NCBI GenBank assembly: GCA_963920575.1
Contig: OY986966.1
Coordinates: 23,135,656-23,199,655 of the forward strand
Origin: Narthecium ossifragum
Lineage: Eukaryota > Streptophyta > Magnoliopsida > Dioscoreales > Nartheciaceae
Reading direction: 5' to 3'
DNA length: 64,000 nucleotides
Shown: positions 10,185 through 21,572 of the stretch, piece after piece
How positions within the stretch are numbered: the stretch's first letter is position 1
Layout of the letters: every line of letters begins with the position of its first letter
Program-made: the position numbers and the translations under genes
The notes under the pieces: generated by a model
Databases searched by the model: none
The model's input: only the letters and a program-made list of their open reading frames with translations
Told to the model about the DNA's origin: nothing

Positions 10185-11504
10185 AGGGGCTTTGGCTCTG
10201 ATTTGAGGATCTTTTCTCCATTCTTTTTCCCTCCTTTCTCCAGCCTTCTTCCCCCTTAGAGTGAGATAAAGATTGAGTGCTTCAAGGGTTGGATTTTGAT
10301 GGAGAAGATGGGTAAAGCCTCCTCTTTCATGGAGACCCTACCTAAGATGAGTAGCTAAATCCCTCCTCCTTGGGAATTTCATGATGTATTAGGGCTTTCT
10401 CTTAGATTTCTCTTTTGATTCTTGATGTAATGACTCTTGAGAGATAGTTTTTGTATGAATTCTCATGTAATTCTATATTTCTTTAATGAATTCCATTGTT
10501 GAATGGTTTGATTACCTTGTTTTACATGTGATTGCTTGAGAATATGATGATGCTTAATAGATGTTTGGTTCAATTCCTCAAAGAAGAGGCTATGCTAGAA
10601 CCATAGCCAATTCTAGGGGATGAATCCTTGATCTAGGGATAGGATCTTGAGGTGCTAGAACTACCCCAAGCCAAAGCTATCCGACCCACTATTCTCGACT
10701 TAGTTGAGGGATGGGATTCCGGTATTAAACCCATCTCAATCCAAGACCTTTTCCATACAAAGCCTTGATCCTTTGCCAACGATATGACCTTAGTCCGGCA
10801 ATCGTTGAGCTATGATCGAATTAGAGCCTCGATCATGGATCATTACCTTGCTATGCACGCGATAAGATGATCCTAACTCGACATCTCATTAGCGGTGAGC
10901 GATATTAATCCTACACTCGTCAATATCCAATTTAGATGATCTCTTGAGTGTCATACATCTTGATTCATAGAGATAATATTTAGACCCTAATTCGGATTGG
11001 AATTCCCTAGGAATTCTTCCTTGATAAATTTCCTCTTTAGTTCTTCTAGAATACTATAGTTAGCAAACTCAAATAATCAATCCAATTACTTCCAACTATT
11101 ATAGAGATTATATTGCATTTGTTAGTTCGACCATCTAATTCCTTGAGGATTCGACCCGTGCTCCCATTAACTACGTTATAGTTAATTAGTAGTTCGGTAA
11201 TTTGTTTTCTCCGCCTTTGATTTAATTAACGACACATTTCAAGGCTAGTCAGACCGCTGCCATCTCAGAAGACTTCTCACTCCCAACCCACCATGTGAGG
11301 ACCCGTCCCTCCATTCCTGTGGCTCGTGTTGACCATCAGGGGTAATTTGGGAAATTACGCCTCGTGGGTCGTTTCACACTGGGTGTGCACACACAGACCT
11401 TGGTTGATGCTTGTGTTTGACTAGAAATGTTAGGTGGACCCGGGATAGGAAGTTCTGGGCTTGGGCCTGAGTCTCGGCCCAGGGTTGCCGTTCTAGGCAA
11501 GGGA

Positions 11505-11610
11505 GATCGATCTACATGGCAATGGAGATCGATCTCTCTGTGCCTGGAGGTTGCCGTTATGGGCAAAGGAGATCGATCTTCATGGCATGGAGATCGATCT
11601 CTCTGTGCCT
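11505..11610. repeat. AGATCGATCT array in U3 of the solo LTR
   Basis: Four palindromes lie within about 105 bp, each within GGAGATCGATCT words, just upstream of the CT-rich leader. The layout repeats that of the LTR at 960-3393. Confidence 0.85.
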
Positions 11611-12189
11611 GGAAGTCGTTGGCGGTTGCGTCCGAAGGACAGCCACGGCGATGGCCGTCGCTTCCCTTGTCAGGGGAGGGAAGACTTTCCCTCCCCTCCC
11701 CCAGCTTTTCCCCGCCCTCTCCGGCTTTCCCCGGCCTTATCCCCTTCTTCCCTTCCTCTTTTCTTTCTCTTCTTCTTCCTTCTCTCCCCGAGCTCTGTTT
11801 CTTTCCCTTGGCCGGCTGAGCTTTTCTTCCCCGTTCTTCCTCCTCCGGCCACCTTTCCTGGAGCTTGAAGGCTCGTTGGGTTCATGGCGAGGCGAGGAAG
11901 GTCCTAGGCTAGGCCTTGTGGATCGAAGCTGCGTTGTAGAGGTAGGGTTCTTCCTCTAAGACTCCGGTTGATTTATGGGTTTGAAATCCGGTTTTGATTT
12001 CGATAGATCTCCTTGTGGAATTGGTGTTTTCCGGTTTTGAAGCCATGAGTAGCTTCGTGGCACTGAAAGCTACCAGCCCACCTAGTTTGGTGAGGTATGG
12101 TGGAGGTTTTCGGCGGTATCCCTCGCCGTCCGGCCGTCGGAGAAACCAATCAAGAGCGAGAGCGAGAGCGATCTTGTTTGGGGTGGTGC

Positions 12190-12380
12190 GCCCCGCCCGA
12201 GCGAGAGCGATCTCCCTGGGAGGGAGATCGATCTCTTTGTGGGTGGCGTCGGTACGTCAAGGGTCACATACAAGATCGATCTTCTTATGGGAGGAGATCG
12301 ATCTCGTTGGGGTGACTAGGACGGGTGCTTCTAGCCTCGAGGAAGATCGATCTTGCTGCTATAGGAGATCGATCTCCTTC
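12190..12380. repeat. Second AGATCGATCT group in the solo LTR
   Basis: Five or six further copies of AGATCGATCT or variants occur downstream of the leader, with degenerate AGAGCGAGAGCGATCT words before them (12150-12220). Confidence 0.8.
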
Positions 12381-15300
12381 GGTGCAGAGAGGGTCTTTAC
12401 TTGCTTTAAGTGCTGTTTTGCCCGCGGGGCTTCGCATGCAAGTGGTTTTTACGGTTTTGCCCTCGGGGTTTGTCCTGTTATGGATCATGCATGAATGCTT
12501 ATCGCTTTGTGGTTAAACCGAGAGGGTGATGCCTCTCGGGGTGTGTAGAATAAATAGGTTGTCAGTATGCCCTTACCGCTTTGTGGTGAACCGAGGGAGT
12601 CATGACCCTCGGGAGTGTTTAGCATAAATGGGCCGAAGGTGTGCCTTTGCTGTGTTGATTGTTTACAGCTTTATCATATTTATCCTGCCTTATTTTCCTG
12701 TGTATTAGGCATGCTAGGGTAGGTTGGTTTTGTGTTGACTCTGCTACTTGGAGTACCGAGTGATGGTAGTCTTAGCCTCAGTTGTTCCGCTAAGTGTGGA
12801 GATCCCGCTTGGAGAAGGGTGTCCTACTGGTTGCGTCGTGTCCACCCTGCGTCAGGGTTTATTTTATCGGAGTGGGCCACCCCTGAGCAGTGGCGTTATC
12901 GGAGATACGCACCTAGGACAGGAATCCTTCGGGTTATTGACGGGGTTTATGGGATCCTTGGCAAGCCTCGGTACTTGGCATCAGAGTGTGTCCGGTTGCT
13001 TTACCCTTGTTTGTGGGAGTTGTAGAGTAGGACCCTGCTGAGCTGTTGCTCATGCCTACCTGGACTGTGTTTGTTGCAGGTGTAGGTGCCCGCTCTGTCC
13101 CTGTGTTACCCCCTCGGTCGTCCCGTGGCAGCGCGCCAGCTCCTGACTATGTCTGAGGGTCAGGATGGTTTCGTCTGTGCGTTCGTGGAGACTCCAGTGG
13201 GTGTTGTTCTTTTGTGGACAGTTGTCCTTGTACTCTTCTTTTGTAGAACTGTTGTTCTAGAACCCCTGTACTCTATTATATGTTTTTATAATAGATGTTG
13301 TTGTTGGTTGTTGTTAAACTTGCTTCCGCCCTTCTCTGTGCTGATCAGTTGTTTCCGCCAGCTGATCTGTGTGTTAGTCTCAACTGTTTTCGCCAGTTGA
13401 GGCTAGTATTTGTAGGTTTTCCCCCTCGTGTCCCGGCCCGGTCTGGGTTCTGCGGGTCGGGGCGCGGCACACCATGTTCAATTGGTGAACACACCCTTTA
13501 CCAGGCTACCCCTGATAGATTTCCACTTCCACCCCAGAGAAAGATGCGGCATATTGCCTCAAAACATCGCAACACCGTAGCCGGCACCACTGTGGCCATC
13601 ATCAAATTAACTGGGAGAGCTTGCAACACTAATTTAAGATTGACAACTCATCCAGTCTCTGCTAGCAATGATGCTTTCCAAGAAGAAACCTGTAAAACAA
13701 GCTTATCAATTAGTGCATTAAAATTTGTTGCCCTGACCTCTTTTCGCTAATGGGAACTCCCAAGTAAGTCCACACACCCTGCCCTTCACTCATTCCCAAG
13801 ATACGAGTAATCACCAATTTAAGTTCTGGAGGAGTTGTAGGAGAGAGCATAATGCTACTCTTCCAACAGTTTGTTTCCAACCCACTAAAGACTTTGAATT
13901 GTAGAAGAAGCTGTTTCAGTCGTCGTGCTTCCATAGCCGTTGCTTCCGTATCAAAAAGACAGTCATTTGCATATAAAAGGTGGGAAAACCTTCTTCCTAA
14001 GTGTCTTAGCTGCATACCCATGAGGCCTGCCCTGGCCTTTTAATGAGTTTGGATAACACCTCCTGAACTAGAAGAAAAAGATAGCGAGAAAGAGGATCCC
14101 CTTGACGAATTCCTCATTGAGGAAACAACTTTCCAAACACCTTCCCATTAGTAATTACTGACGTACTTGAAGATGAAACACATGCCATGACCCACTTGAT
14201 CCATATCAATGGAAACCTCATCCTTTCCATAACTTCTCTCAGAGCAGCCCACTGAATACTATCATAAGCATATCGTAAATCAACTTTTATGACCATTGCC
14301 GCATGAGTCTTCGGAGCCACTACCAATGAATGCATGAACTCTTGCGCCACTACCACATTGCCTTGTAATGATCTCCCCGGAATAAAAGCAGATTGTTCTA
14401 TTCCAATCAAATCTTCTAAAACCCCCCCTCATCCGCTTTGCCAAAATCGATGTGATAAGCTTGTATCCCACATTACATAAACAAATCGGACGAAAATGCT
14501 TGACCCGTCTTTGATTAACGCACTTCGGAATAAGAGAGATAAATGTATTATTTCAAGGTGGAGGAAGAACCACTGTCCTTAAGAACACATCAACAATTCT
14601 TGACACCTCCTCACCAACAATCTTCCAATTCTTTATATAGAACTCGACCGGAATTTCGTCGGTCCTGGGACACTTGGAAGCTCCCATCTCACACAAAACC
14701 TGCTTAATTTCCTCCTTTGAGACCCCCACAACCAGGGAGTTAATACGTTCTTGATTCAAAGTAGGCAACGGTGGCAGCCCAGCAACACTAAACATCTCCC
14801 TATCCTGCCATAATTCCATAAAATGCTCAAGAAACACCCCAACAATATCCTCACACCTGGAGACCACTGATTCATCCCCACAAACAAGTTCTTTCACCCT
14901 AGACCTGTGTCCATGTGATGAAACCAACTTATGATATAATGCAGAATTTCTATCTCCAGCCTCAACCCACTCCTTCCGCATATGTTGAGCAACAGCTTTC
15001 TCCTGCCTCACAACCACAACAACATGCTGGTGCTCGATGGCTCTCAGCTCTGCCACCTCCTCCGCCATGAGTCCTTCATGCTCCTCCTTAAGATATAGTT
15101 GATTCGCACAATCATTAAGCCTGGCACATTTCCCAAACATGTCACCTTCCTCCCTTCTATTCCACCTCTTTACTACCACATTAAGACACTTGATTCTTGT
15201 TGACATCCTATATTGAAATGAGCATGTTAACGGATTCTCCCATAAACGCCTTACCAGTGCACGAAAGGATCCTTCCTCCAACCAATGTAGCTACAGTCTA

Positions 15301-16158
15301 AACATGGAATGCCCTCCCCAATCCTCCTCCACCTCCTTGGCTATAATCAAAAGTGGACAATGATCGGATGCTTGACGGCTAAGATGTCTAACCTCCAAGG
15401 ACCATAAGAATTCTTTCCCTTTGGCATTGCAAAGAACTCAATCCAGTCGTTCCAATATTCTTCTTCTTCCCGACTGCCCATTACACCACGTGAAGGTGGT
15501 ACCAGTGAACCCCACATCAAATAGGCAGTTATCATAAATAAATGCCAAGAATTCCCAAACCACAGCTGAAAGTACAAATGGCCGCCCACCCATTTCCTCA
15601 TGAGGAGCCAATATGGTGTTAAAGTCGCCTGCAAGAATGTGAGGCCAACCTATCTTATTGACATTAGAAAGAATAGGCCATAACTCCCTATGTTTCATTG
15701 CTTGCCTACCACCATAAATTGCTGAGACAACCCACTGCTTCCCATCCATCTGAGTAACCAGGCCATGAAGCGCCTGAACAGAGCCGTGCAAAAAGGATAC
15801 CAATCCTAACGATCCCCTACAAGCCGCCAAAATTCCCCCTTTCCTCCCCTGTTCAAGAATCAGATAAAGCTCCCATCGCCTTCCTAGACTTCTCCTGATA
15901 TGAGGAAACTAAGTCTCCAAGACAAGAGTATCAATGATGAATAACATATATGGTATATACTCTCTAATCAAACCCTCACAATTAGTGATAACCCTCTCCA
16001 AACCAACCCACCTACAATTCCATGCGACAAGCTTCATCGGGAAACAGATTGGGAAGAAGAAACCCCTCCAGCCTCCCTAATCTTTGGCTGCAAACCACCT
16101 ACTGATGGAAACATTTGAGATCCAACCTGGATAGCGTGACGGAGGATTTCATGCCCCT

Positions 16159-18060
16159 CTAATGCAACGTCGAACGTTCCTCAAGAGATATCACCTCCTG
16201 CACAGTGGCAGCCTGCATATGAAAAGGAGTTCTCGGCCTGCTCGTGTTTGAGTCATCAAATGCTTGCAATCTATTAGAGTCAGATCCATCTCCACTTGAT
16301 AGGGAAGCCTCATCTCGATCTACAAAATCTGGGACATCCAACCTTGCACCCCGGTCCAGCAAGTTATGAGTAGGCTCATCCAAATTTCCAATGTCACCCA
16401 ACCCAATAACATTGGCCCAACCCAGACAGTCTCAACCCCATGTTCGCCACGTACCGCAAATCCTGGAGGTAAGCTTGGCCCTGAGGAAGATGACCCTCCA
16501 GAAGCTTCTCTAACAATCCTTTCTATTACCTTTACAGGCTGTCCACCATCCTCTCCTGCCGCCATCCTTTCACCAGTTTGGGAGCCCTACGCCACCTGCC
16601 ATCCATACCTCAACGGTGCTTCAATCCCATTCGCTCCACTCTGTCTCCAATCCAATTTGTCATTTCCCCTCGTGGATCGCGCCTTGGACCACCTCGGAAC
16701 CAACGCCTCCCTCTTCCGACAATGATCCACCCATTGTCAAACTCCACCGGAGCAACCATCTCCTTCCCCGCATCCTTCTTCTCTACCTACATCGCTGGAG
16801 CAGTCACATGCATCTTCTCCGCCTATGGCAACGGATCAGCCACCCATACCATCCTCATCGCCGGAGCAGCCACCTTCTTCACCTGCATCAGATGAAGCCC
16901 ATCCTCAACCCCCATCGGCGATAAGTTATCCTTCCTTCCAAACTACTCCCTCACCACACTCTCCACTCCAACACAGCCATCTTTCACATGCCTCTGATCA
17001 TTTTGGATGCTTTTCATCACCTCCGATACAGAGCATTTCTCTTGCCTATGCGGCTATGCCCAGCTCTGCCACACTTACTGCAAATCACAACCCCTTCATA
17101 TTCAAATCTTTCAAAAAAATCCTTCCCCTTGTATTCTACTTCCACACCCACATTTAGAGGCTCCTCTAGTTTGACTTCCACATAGGCTCGTGCCAATTAG
17201 AATGCCAACGGTTTAGGTGGAACATCAACCAGTAGCGGAGTCCCTGCATCGGCCACAAGCTTTCTCACCGCCTTATCATTATGCAACTCCGATGGCAGCT
17301 CAGGCAATTGCATCCAAACAGGCATCCTATTAAAGACCACCTCCGATGGCCGAAAACCCCTTTCCCACCTAATTAATGACAATGGTCTTCCTTTTACAAT
17401 CCATGGGTCAGTAGCTTGGATGTTACACCGGTCCTCCTCCCCTTCAAATCTAACGACAAACATATTCTCTGCCAATCCTGCAACCTCAAAACCCCCCTTC
17501 ATCTTCCACATCTGACATAGCTTATCCCTTGGAATCCCCATAGGAATTCGCCTCACCATCACCTTGCCAATGAGAGCATTCTGTCATCCACTACAAAAGG
17601 AGTCAATCTCATCCCGCTCAAACACTACCTTAGTCTTGCACCTTGCTCTAAGAACCGCAAAGGCTTCCGGTCCCATCGATGGTTTAACAGTTGGAACATC
17701 CAGAGGCGCCTCCACCCACGGCCTACCCACTTCAGCATGGTTCCTAAACCATTCAGTCTCCGCCGATGCCGTCATCGCCTCAGCATAGGACCTCTTAGGT
17801 ACTTGCTCCACCACACCGCTCCCAGCTATCAAGGGTGCATCACCTTTTTCCATCACCAGCCTAGAGCAAATAGAGGGTTCCTGGAGCCCAGCAGCACCAG
17901 CTCCAGCGACCATCTCCACGCTCCTATCCTCTCTGCTACTATCAATTACTAATGCCTTACCATTCTTCTTCTCCATCTTCCTTTCTTTCTTATCTAACCT
18001 TTGTTGCAAAAGAAGACATCTATAATGAGTCAAGAAATTCTTCTCCCGCTTCTTCTTCAT
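16159..18060 (-). pseudogene. LINE ORF1 (gag-like, DUF4283 plus zinc knuckle), disrupted
   Basis: The minus-strand ATG at 18060 starts a lysine-rich N-terminus (MKKKREKNF). The DUF4283-type RNA-binding domain lies at 17197-17562 (MWKMKGGFEVAGLAENMFVV, then WIVKGRPLSLIRWERGF). A premature TAA follows PPKPLAF. Reading on, the same frame gives RAYVEVKLEEPLNVGVEVEY and a zinc knuckle ICSKCGRAGH near 17060. A Ser/Pro-rich C-terminal part with SSSSGPSLPPGF lies at 16320-16565, and the end is near 16159. The order and motifs match ORF1 of plant L1 LINEs, which encodes a nucleic-acid-binding protein packaged with the LINE RNA. Stops and frameshifts make it a pseudogene. Confidence 0.75.
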
Positions 18061-18100
18061 TCCCCCCTGATCCCATGAATCCCTAGCTCAGCACCCTCCA

Positions 18101-18419
18101 AATTTGTGGTTGGATCTACTAAGCCGATTCAAAATGTCGATTCACTATAAATTGGCACATTATCCGCATAACACTCAACACACACAACTATTAAGTACCC
18201 AAAGGAATAGACTGACTGGGGATAAGATTGAAGAGGGTGAAATATCAAAGATTCTTACTAGTTGACTCGGGACTTCATTAATGAGACAATGTTCGTCCGT
18301 CTTCTCAATATTAGGGAAATTTAATGGAGTGGCATTTATCCACGTAGCTACGGAGGTAAACATCAAAGCAAACAATGGATTGGTGGGCCTGTCAGCTGAC
18401 ATGGATGGAGCGGAGATTC
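18101..18419. other. Flanking sequence, nothing recognised
   Basis: The stretch holds no gene. It contains a word AAAATGTCGATTCACTATAA (18134 onward) that recurs near 20174. Confidence 0.4.
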
Positions 18420-19819
18420 TGATAAGTCACTAATTATTTCTAATTAAACTCCTTAAATTACCTTTATTAGGCCTAGAGTAGGTGTATTTGATATCATATT
18501 ACTTGATTTCAGTTTAAGTAGGATTTGAGAAGAAATACAAGAAATTCGGCCAAAAATCACTAAATTCTGTAAAAAGACTGCTTCATCGACTGTTTGGAAA
18601 TAAATCACCAGACATTCTACAAAATTCCAAATATTCTGAAATTCTGGGAGATGCAAGAAGACTTCAAGAGCTACAACTTTTATATTGAAGACTTTGTGAG
18701 ATTCGGACTACATTGGCGCCAGTTTTTGAATCAAAGTCAGAAGTATGGAAGTTGGAGAGAAAAGCTGAAGAAATTAACTAATGACGTGCCAGTTATTGAC
18801 CCAATCAGACCAACTACATCGATGGATCGGATTTGAGTCCGATGGATCGCTCCGATGACATCAGCAGCCCGGAATTTATGGAAATTAGAGTTTAAGTTCA
18901 ACTCTAACTCCTAATTCCGGGATGGAGGGTTTCTAATACATAAGGGGGTTATTCCAGCCGAAAATTGGCATCTTTTGGAGCACTTTTGGAGGAGAAGGTT
19001 AGGGTTTTGAAGACGGTGATCTTACCGCGGGGATCAATGGCTTCATCCTCTACACCGATTCATGATTTCCAAGAGATGAGTGGCTAGGTTTCTTGTTCTT
19101 AGGAATACCATGAAACCCTAGTGTAACTTTTGATCTTTCTTAGTTGTATTCTTGTGAACTTCTCAACGTATAATCTCATGAATATGTTCTTAATGATTAT
19201 AGAGTTAAAGGAACAGAGTTCCGTTGTCGTATTCTTAGTCCTACATGATGGTTGTACTTGATTATAGAGATTCATGAGATACTTTTCATGTGGTTTGTGA
19301 TTTACCTTTAAGATAATCTATGCTACGTGAAGATAAGTCATGCTAAGGTCATTAGGAGTAGAATAACTTAAGATAATGGTAGGACCGAAGATGATTTATG
19401 TCAAACAAAGATAATTTATGCCGTAGGAAACATAAAACCTTCTTTTAGGGATTCGTGTGAGCTTGTAGCCATACGATCCATAATGCTTAGAGAAGTGATC
19501 AAGATGATAACTATGGAAGATTAAGGGTGAAACTAGGGTGGATTGTGTATTTCCTAAGACATCTTTTTTCATCTGATTAAAACCTTAATATTTTCTTTTG
19601 CTTTCTTAGATAGTTCAAGTTAGATCAATGTATCATTGAAGTGTTTGGTTTATATCTAGAGTTTTGAGAACTGATTTTGGTTTTCCTAGTAATTCCCTGT
19701 GGTTCGACTCCGGATTTCACCACTAGTCTACATAGTAGTATTAGTGATTGAATAAGGATTTAAATTTAAGATTTGATTGAGGTTAGCAACGTTTTAACGA
19801 CAATGTTCGCGAGCGATCA
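18420..19819 (+). mobile_element. Solo LTR (1400 bp) with GATTC target duplication
   Basis: It starts TGATAAGTCACTAATTA and ends GTTCGCGAGCGATCA. GATTC flanks it at 18415-18419 and 19820-19824. The start and end resemble the Athila/Tat LTRs in this window (TGATAAGTCAC, GAGCGACATCA). A small degenerate GATCGGA cluster (CATCGATGGATCGGA at about 18819-18850) occupies the same U3 position as the arrays elsewhere. The region 19000-19800 has no gene. Confidence 0.92.
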
Positions 19820-19824
19820 GATTC

Positions 19825-20607
19825 CCCACCGTATGTTTTGCGTGTGGAGAGCTCTTGTTTTGTTAGAGTTTGTGAAAACATACACCAAAAATTAGAAGAA
19901 AAATACCGACAAACATGAATTGTGAAAAAAAAATGTTATGAAAAGATAAAACTGCCCTAAGTTAAAAAAACAAAAGTACAATGGACTTAATAGGTAAATC
20001 TTTGGTGAATACTAGACAATTTTCAATATGATACAACATGGACTAATGGAAAGAGATCTCTTTACAAGTCTTAACCTTCAATTGTGTAAACATAATTTTT
20101 TTGAGAAAAATAAATGTCAAATTACAACTTAAAATGATGCATGTGTCACAATGGCAAACATGTCAAGTTGACAAAATGCCGATTCACTATAAATTGGCAG
20201 AATACCATTTTCATTCGGAACAACTCTATGCTTGGCAACCTTACAATCTCTCCCTACAACTATTGGATATCCTCCAAGTTCACTCTTGGATATCTCTCAT
20301 AAATTCTACTTCACACTTAAAGTAATTTTACAAAGATTAAGGTCTCAAGAAGAAGACTAAAACTTGTTATAATGTTTACAAATAATCCCCTAAGTCTTAC
20401 TGCAAGTTTGTTGCTCCTTTCTATTTATACTTGAGCTCCATAGCCATCCAAATAGCCTTCCAACAGCTAATTTCTGCTTCTGCAACGGCTCTTTAACGGC
20501 TAGTTTCCTGACTGGCGATTGACCGTCGCATCGTCTGCTATATCGTACGCCGAGTTCAAACCATAGCTTGGATCGACCGTCGCATCAGCCTTCCCACTTC
20601 ACGGTTA
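19825..20607. other. Intergenic sequence, no gene seen
   Basis: AT-rich sequence with short open frames only (for example 20101-20325, unsupported). It shares the word CCGATTCACTATAAATTGGC with 18138-18157, except for one base. Confidence 0.45.
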
Positions 20608-20627
20608 CCCCCCCCCCCCCCCCCCCC
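20608..20627. repeat. Poly-C run of 20
   Basis: Twenty consecutive C residues follow GGTTA. A twin run lies 60 bp downstream. Confidence 0.95.
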
Positions 20628-20686
20628 TAATTACACAGTTATCCCCAAACAATGATGGGGTTAAGAAATGGGGTTAGGCGGGGTTA

Positions 20687-20705
20687 CCCCCCCCCCCCCC
20701 CCCCC
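20687..20705. repeat. Poly-C run of 19
   Basis: Nineteen consecutive C residues, again after GGGGTTA. The intervening segment contains GGGGTTAAG and GGGGTTAGGCGGGGTTA. Confidence 0.95.
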
Positions 20706-20739
20706 GATGTCAATTACCACACTACGCTCATACCTCATC

Positions 20740-21220
20740 AGATCTGTGAGAGAGTATCTCCAGCCCCTCTCCCCTTCCCCTCTCCCTCGTGGGAGATCAG
20801 AGAGAGCTATGATCTCTAGCCCCTCTCATTCCAAACTCGCGAGACCCACCTTTCCCTCGCTGGAGTGCGAGACCATATCTATGAGATGGAGTATCTCCAG
20901 CCCCTCTCTCCTTCCCCTCTCCCTCGCGTGAGAGCATATGTCACTCTTTCCTTCCCGCGAAGCCAGATCTGAGATTAGGAGCCTCTCCAGCCACTCTCTG
21001 GAGAAGCTCTCCTTCCCCTCTCCTGCGCTCCGGACCAAATCTGAGATCTGGAGCCCCGATATCTCCAGCCCCTCTCATTCCAAACTCTCCTTCCCCTCTC
21101 CTCCGTGTGAGACCAGATCTGGAGCCCCGATATCTCCAGCCCCTCTCTTCACAAGCCCATCTCCATCGAAGATCTCTCCATCCCCTCTCCTTCGTGTGAG
21201 AGCAGATCTGGAGAAAAATT
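20740..21220. repeat. Degenerate ATCTCCAGCCCCTCTC repeat region
   Basis: At least six diverged copies of a unit containing ATCTCCAGCCCCTCTC, CCTTCCCCTCTCC and GAGAGCAGATCTGGAG occur in about 480 bp. The open frames 20668-20931 and 20938-21288 run through it and are repeat-driven. It may be a leader or subterminal region of the transposon next to it. Confidence 0.65.
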
Positions 21221-21244
21221 GGGGTGGAAAATCTATTCCTCTAA

Positions 21245-21430
21245 ATAGACGTGAAACCGACGCGATTGGCGGCGACAACCCGATCTGATACATACTTATC
21301 TGGTAGATGTGAAATGGAAGCTATTGACGATGCTGAAGACAGGGCTCCTCAAACTTTCCCTCGCCAACTTGGTTCCCATGCAGGAGATGCATTGCGGGAC
21401 ATGATTGCAACACAATTATGGGTGAACTGA
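21245..21430 (+). pseudogene. C-terminal remnant of a PIF/Harbinger-type transposase
   Basis: An in-frame stop at 21242-21244 is followed by 61 open codons and TGA at 21428-21430. The tail reads SHAGDALRDMIATQLWVN, preceded by an acidic segment (EAIDDAEDRAPQ). Plant PIF/Harbinger DDE transposases commonly end in an acidic linker followed by a LRDxIAxxLW box. The catalytic DDE part is absent, so this is a relic or a downstream exon. The match is a short pattern recognised by eye. Confidence 0.45.
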
Positions 21431-21572
21431 TAAGTGGCGGTATATAGTCTATATATTTCATGGTAAATATGCTTACTATCTTCAAATGTGTTTGATTTGG
21501 TTTCAAATTAGTACACTTTTAAAGTTGTTATGAGTGACGTTTGTTCTAATAATTGCAATGCATTTGTTGTAG

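Larger units (their letters stand above)
3394..11236 (+). mobile_element. 3' part of an Athila/Tat-type Ty3-gypsy element with its 3' LTR
   Basis: The parts come in the order expected for this lineage. They are the conserved post-pol motif at 3521-3552, a broken env-like ORF (4575-5911), a long noncoding stretch, the polypurine tract at 7973-7983 and an LTR that runs to GACACA at 11236. Beyond it the sequence is LINE (11237 onward), so the element was inserted into the LINE. The gag-pol part lies to the left of the window or was lost, and the 960-3393 LTR separates it from position 1-959. The element is interrupted by a solo LTR at 8734-10184. The lineage is assigned from the PPT context, the motif and the ORF, because no reverse transcriptase of this element is present here. 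Confidence 0.7.
7984..11236 (+). mobile_element. 3' LTR of the Athila-like element, interrupted
   Basis: It starts at TGTGATAAG or two bases later, directly after the polypurine tract, and ends at AACGACACA (11236), where LINE sequence resumes. Without the 8734-10184 insertion it is about 1.8 kb. U3 contains the GGATCGATCC array (8150-8662). A TATA-like GGGCCTATAGATAGGGG follows at about 8717-8733 and was split by the inserted LTR. The right part (10190-11236) has the usual features of such LTRs, including a TGTAATGACTCTTGAG region and a distal CGACCCGTGCTCC box. Confidence 0.75.
11294..13469 (+). mobile_element. Solo LTR (2176 bp) with CACCA target duplication
   Basis: It begins TGTGAGGACCCGTCC and ends GGGTCGGGGCGCGGCA. 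CACCA flanks both sides (11289-11293, 13470-13474), a perfect duplication inside the LINE RT. It is a relative of the LTR at 960-3393, in the opposite orientation. U3 carries AGATCGATCT palindromes (11505-11610), followed by a CT-rich leader (11668-11830). A second palindrome group is at 12190-12380. Open frames inside (for example 11427-11959 and 11994-12494) are low-complexity and do not match known proteins. Confidence 0.93.
11238..16037 (-). pseudogene. LINE ORF2 (endonuclease and reverse transcriptase), disrupted
   Basis: The minus-strand start is the ATG at 16037 (MKLVAWNCRWVGL), the conserved beginning of the apurinic-type endonuclease of plant L1 elements. An in-frame stop follows about 45 codons in. 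The endonuclease continues with VVSAIYGGR, ILAGDFNTIL and GFTGTTFTWCNG (15440-15830). The linker and RT N-terminal part cover 14553-15281. RT blocks follow: ECY-like GMGASKCP, AFIPGRSLQ, VDLRYAYDSIQW (14200-14410) and HLLYANDCLF (13960-14020). The usual F/YADD catalytic box reads YAND, so a catalytic aspartate is lost. The region from 13700 to 13475 has several stops but still reads AAFFWGG. It then continues across the solo LTR at 11294-13469. The element is dead. Confidence 0.82.
11237..18100 (-). mobile_element. L1-type LINE, minus strand, broken and interrupted
   Basis: Read on the minus strand it has an ORF1 with a DUF4283-type domain and a zinc knuckle, then an ORF2 with an endonuclease starting MKLVAWNC and a reverse transcriptase. 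Both have stops and frameshifts. The RT C-terminal part crosses a solo LTR: EHG at 13475-13500 continues into GGLGVRSLLRWQRS at 11245-11293. The 3' end (rest of ORF2, UTR and poly-A) is cut by the Athila-like LTR at 11236 and presumably continues left of the window. The 5' boundary near 18100 is approximate. Confidence 0.85.

Noticed and set aside
15438..15830. LINE endonuclease frame as an intact host gene
   Set aside because: It is the middle of a broken L1 ORF2 with stops on either side and is followed by the RT motifs of the same element.
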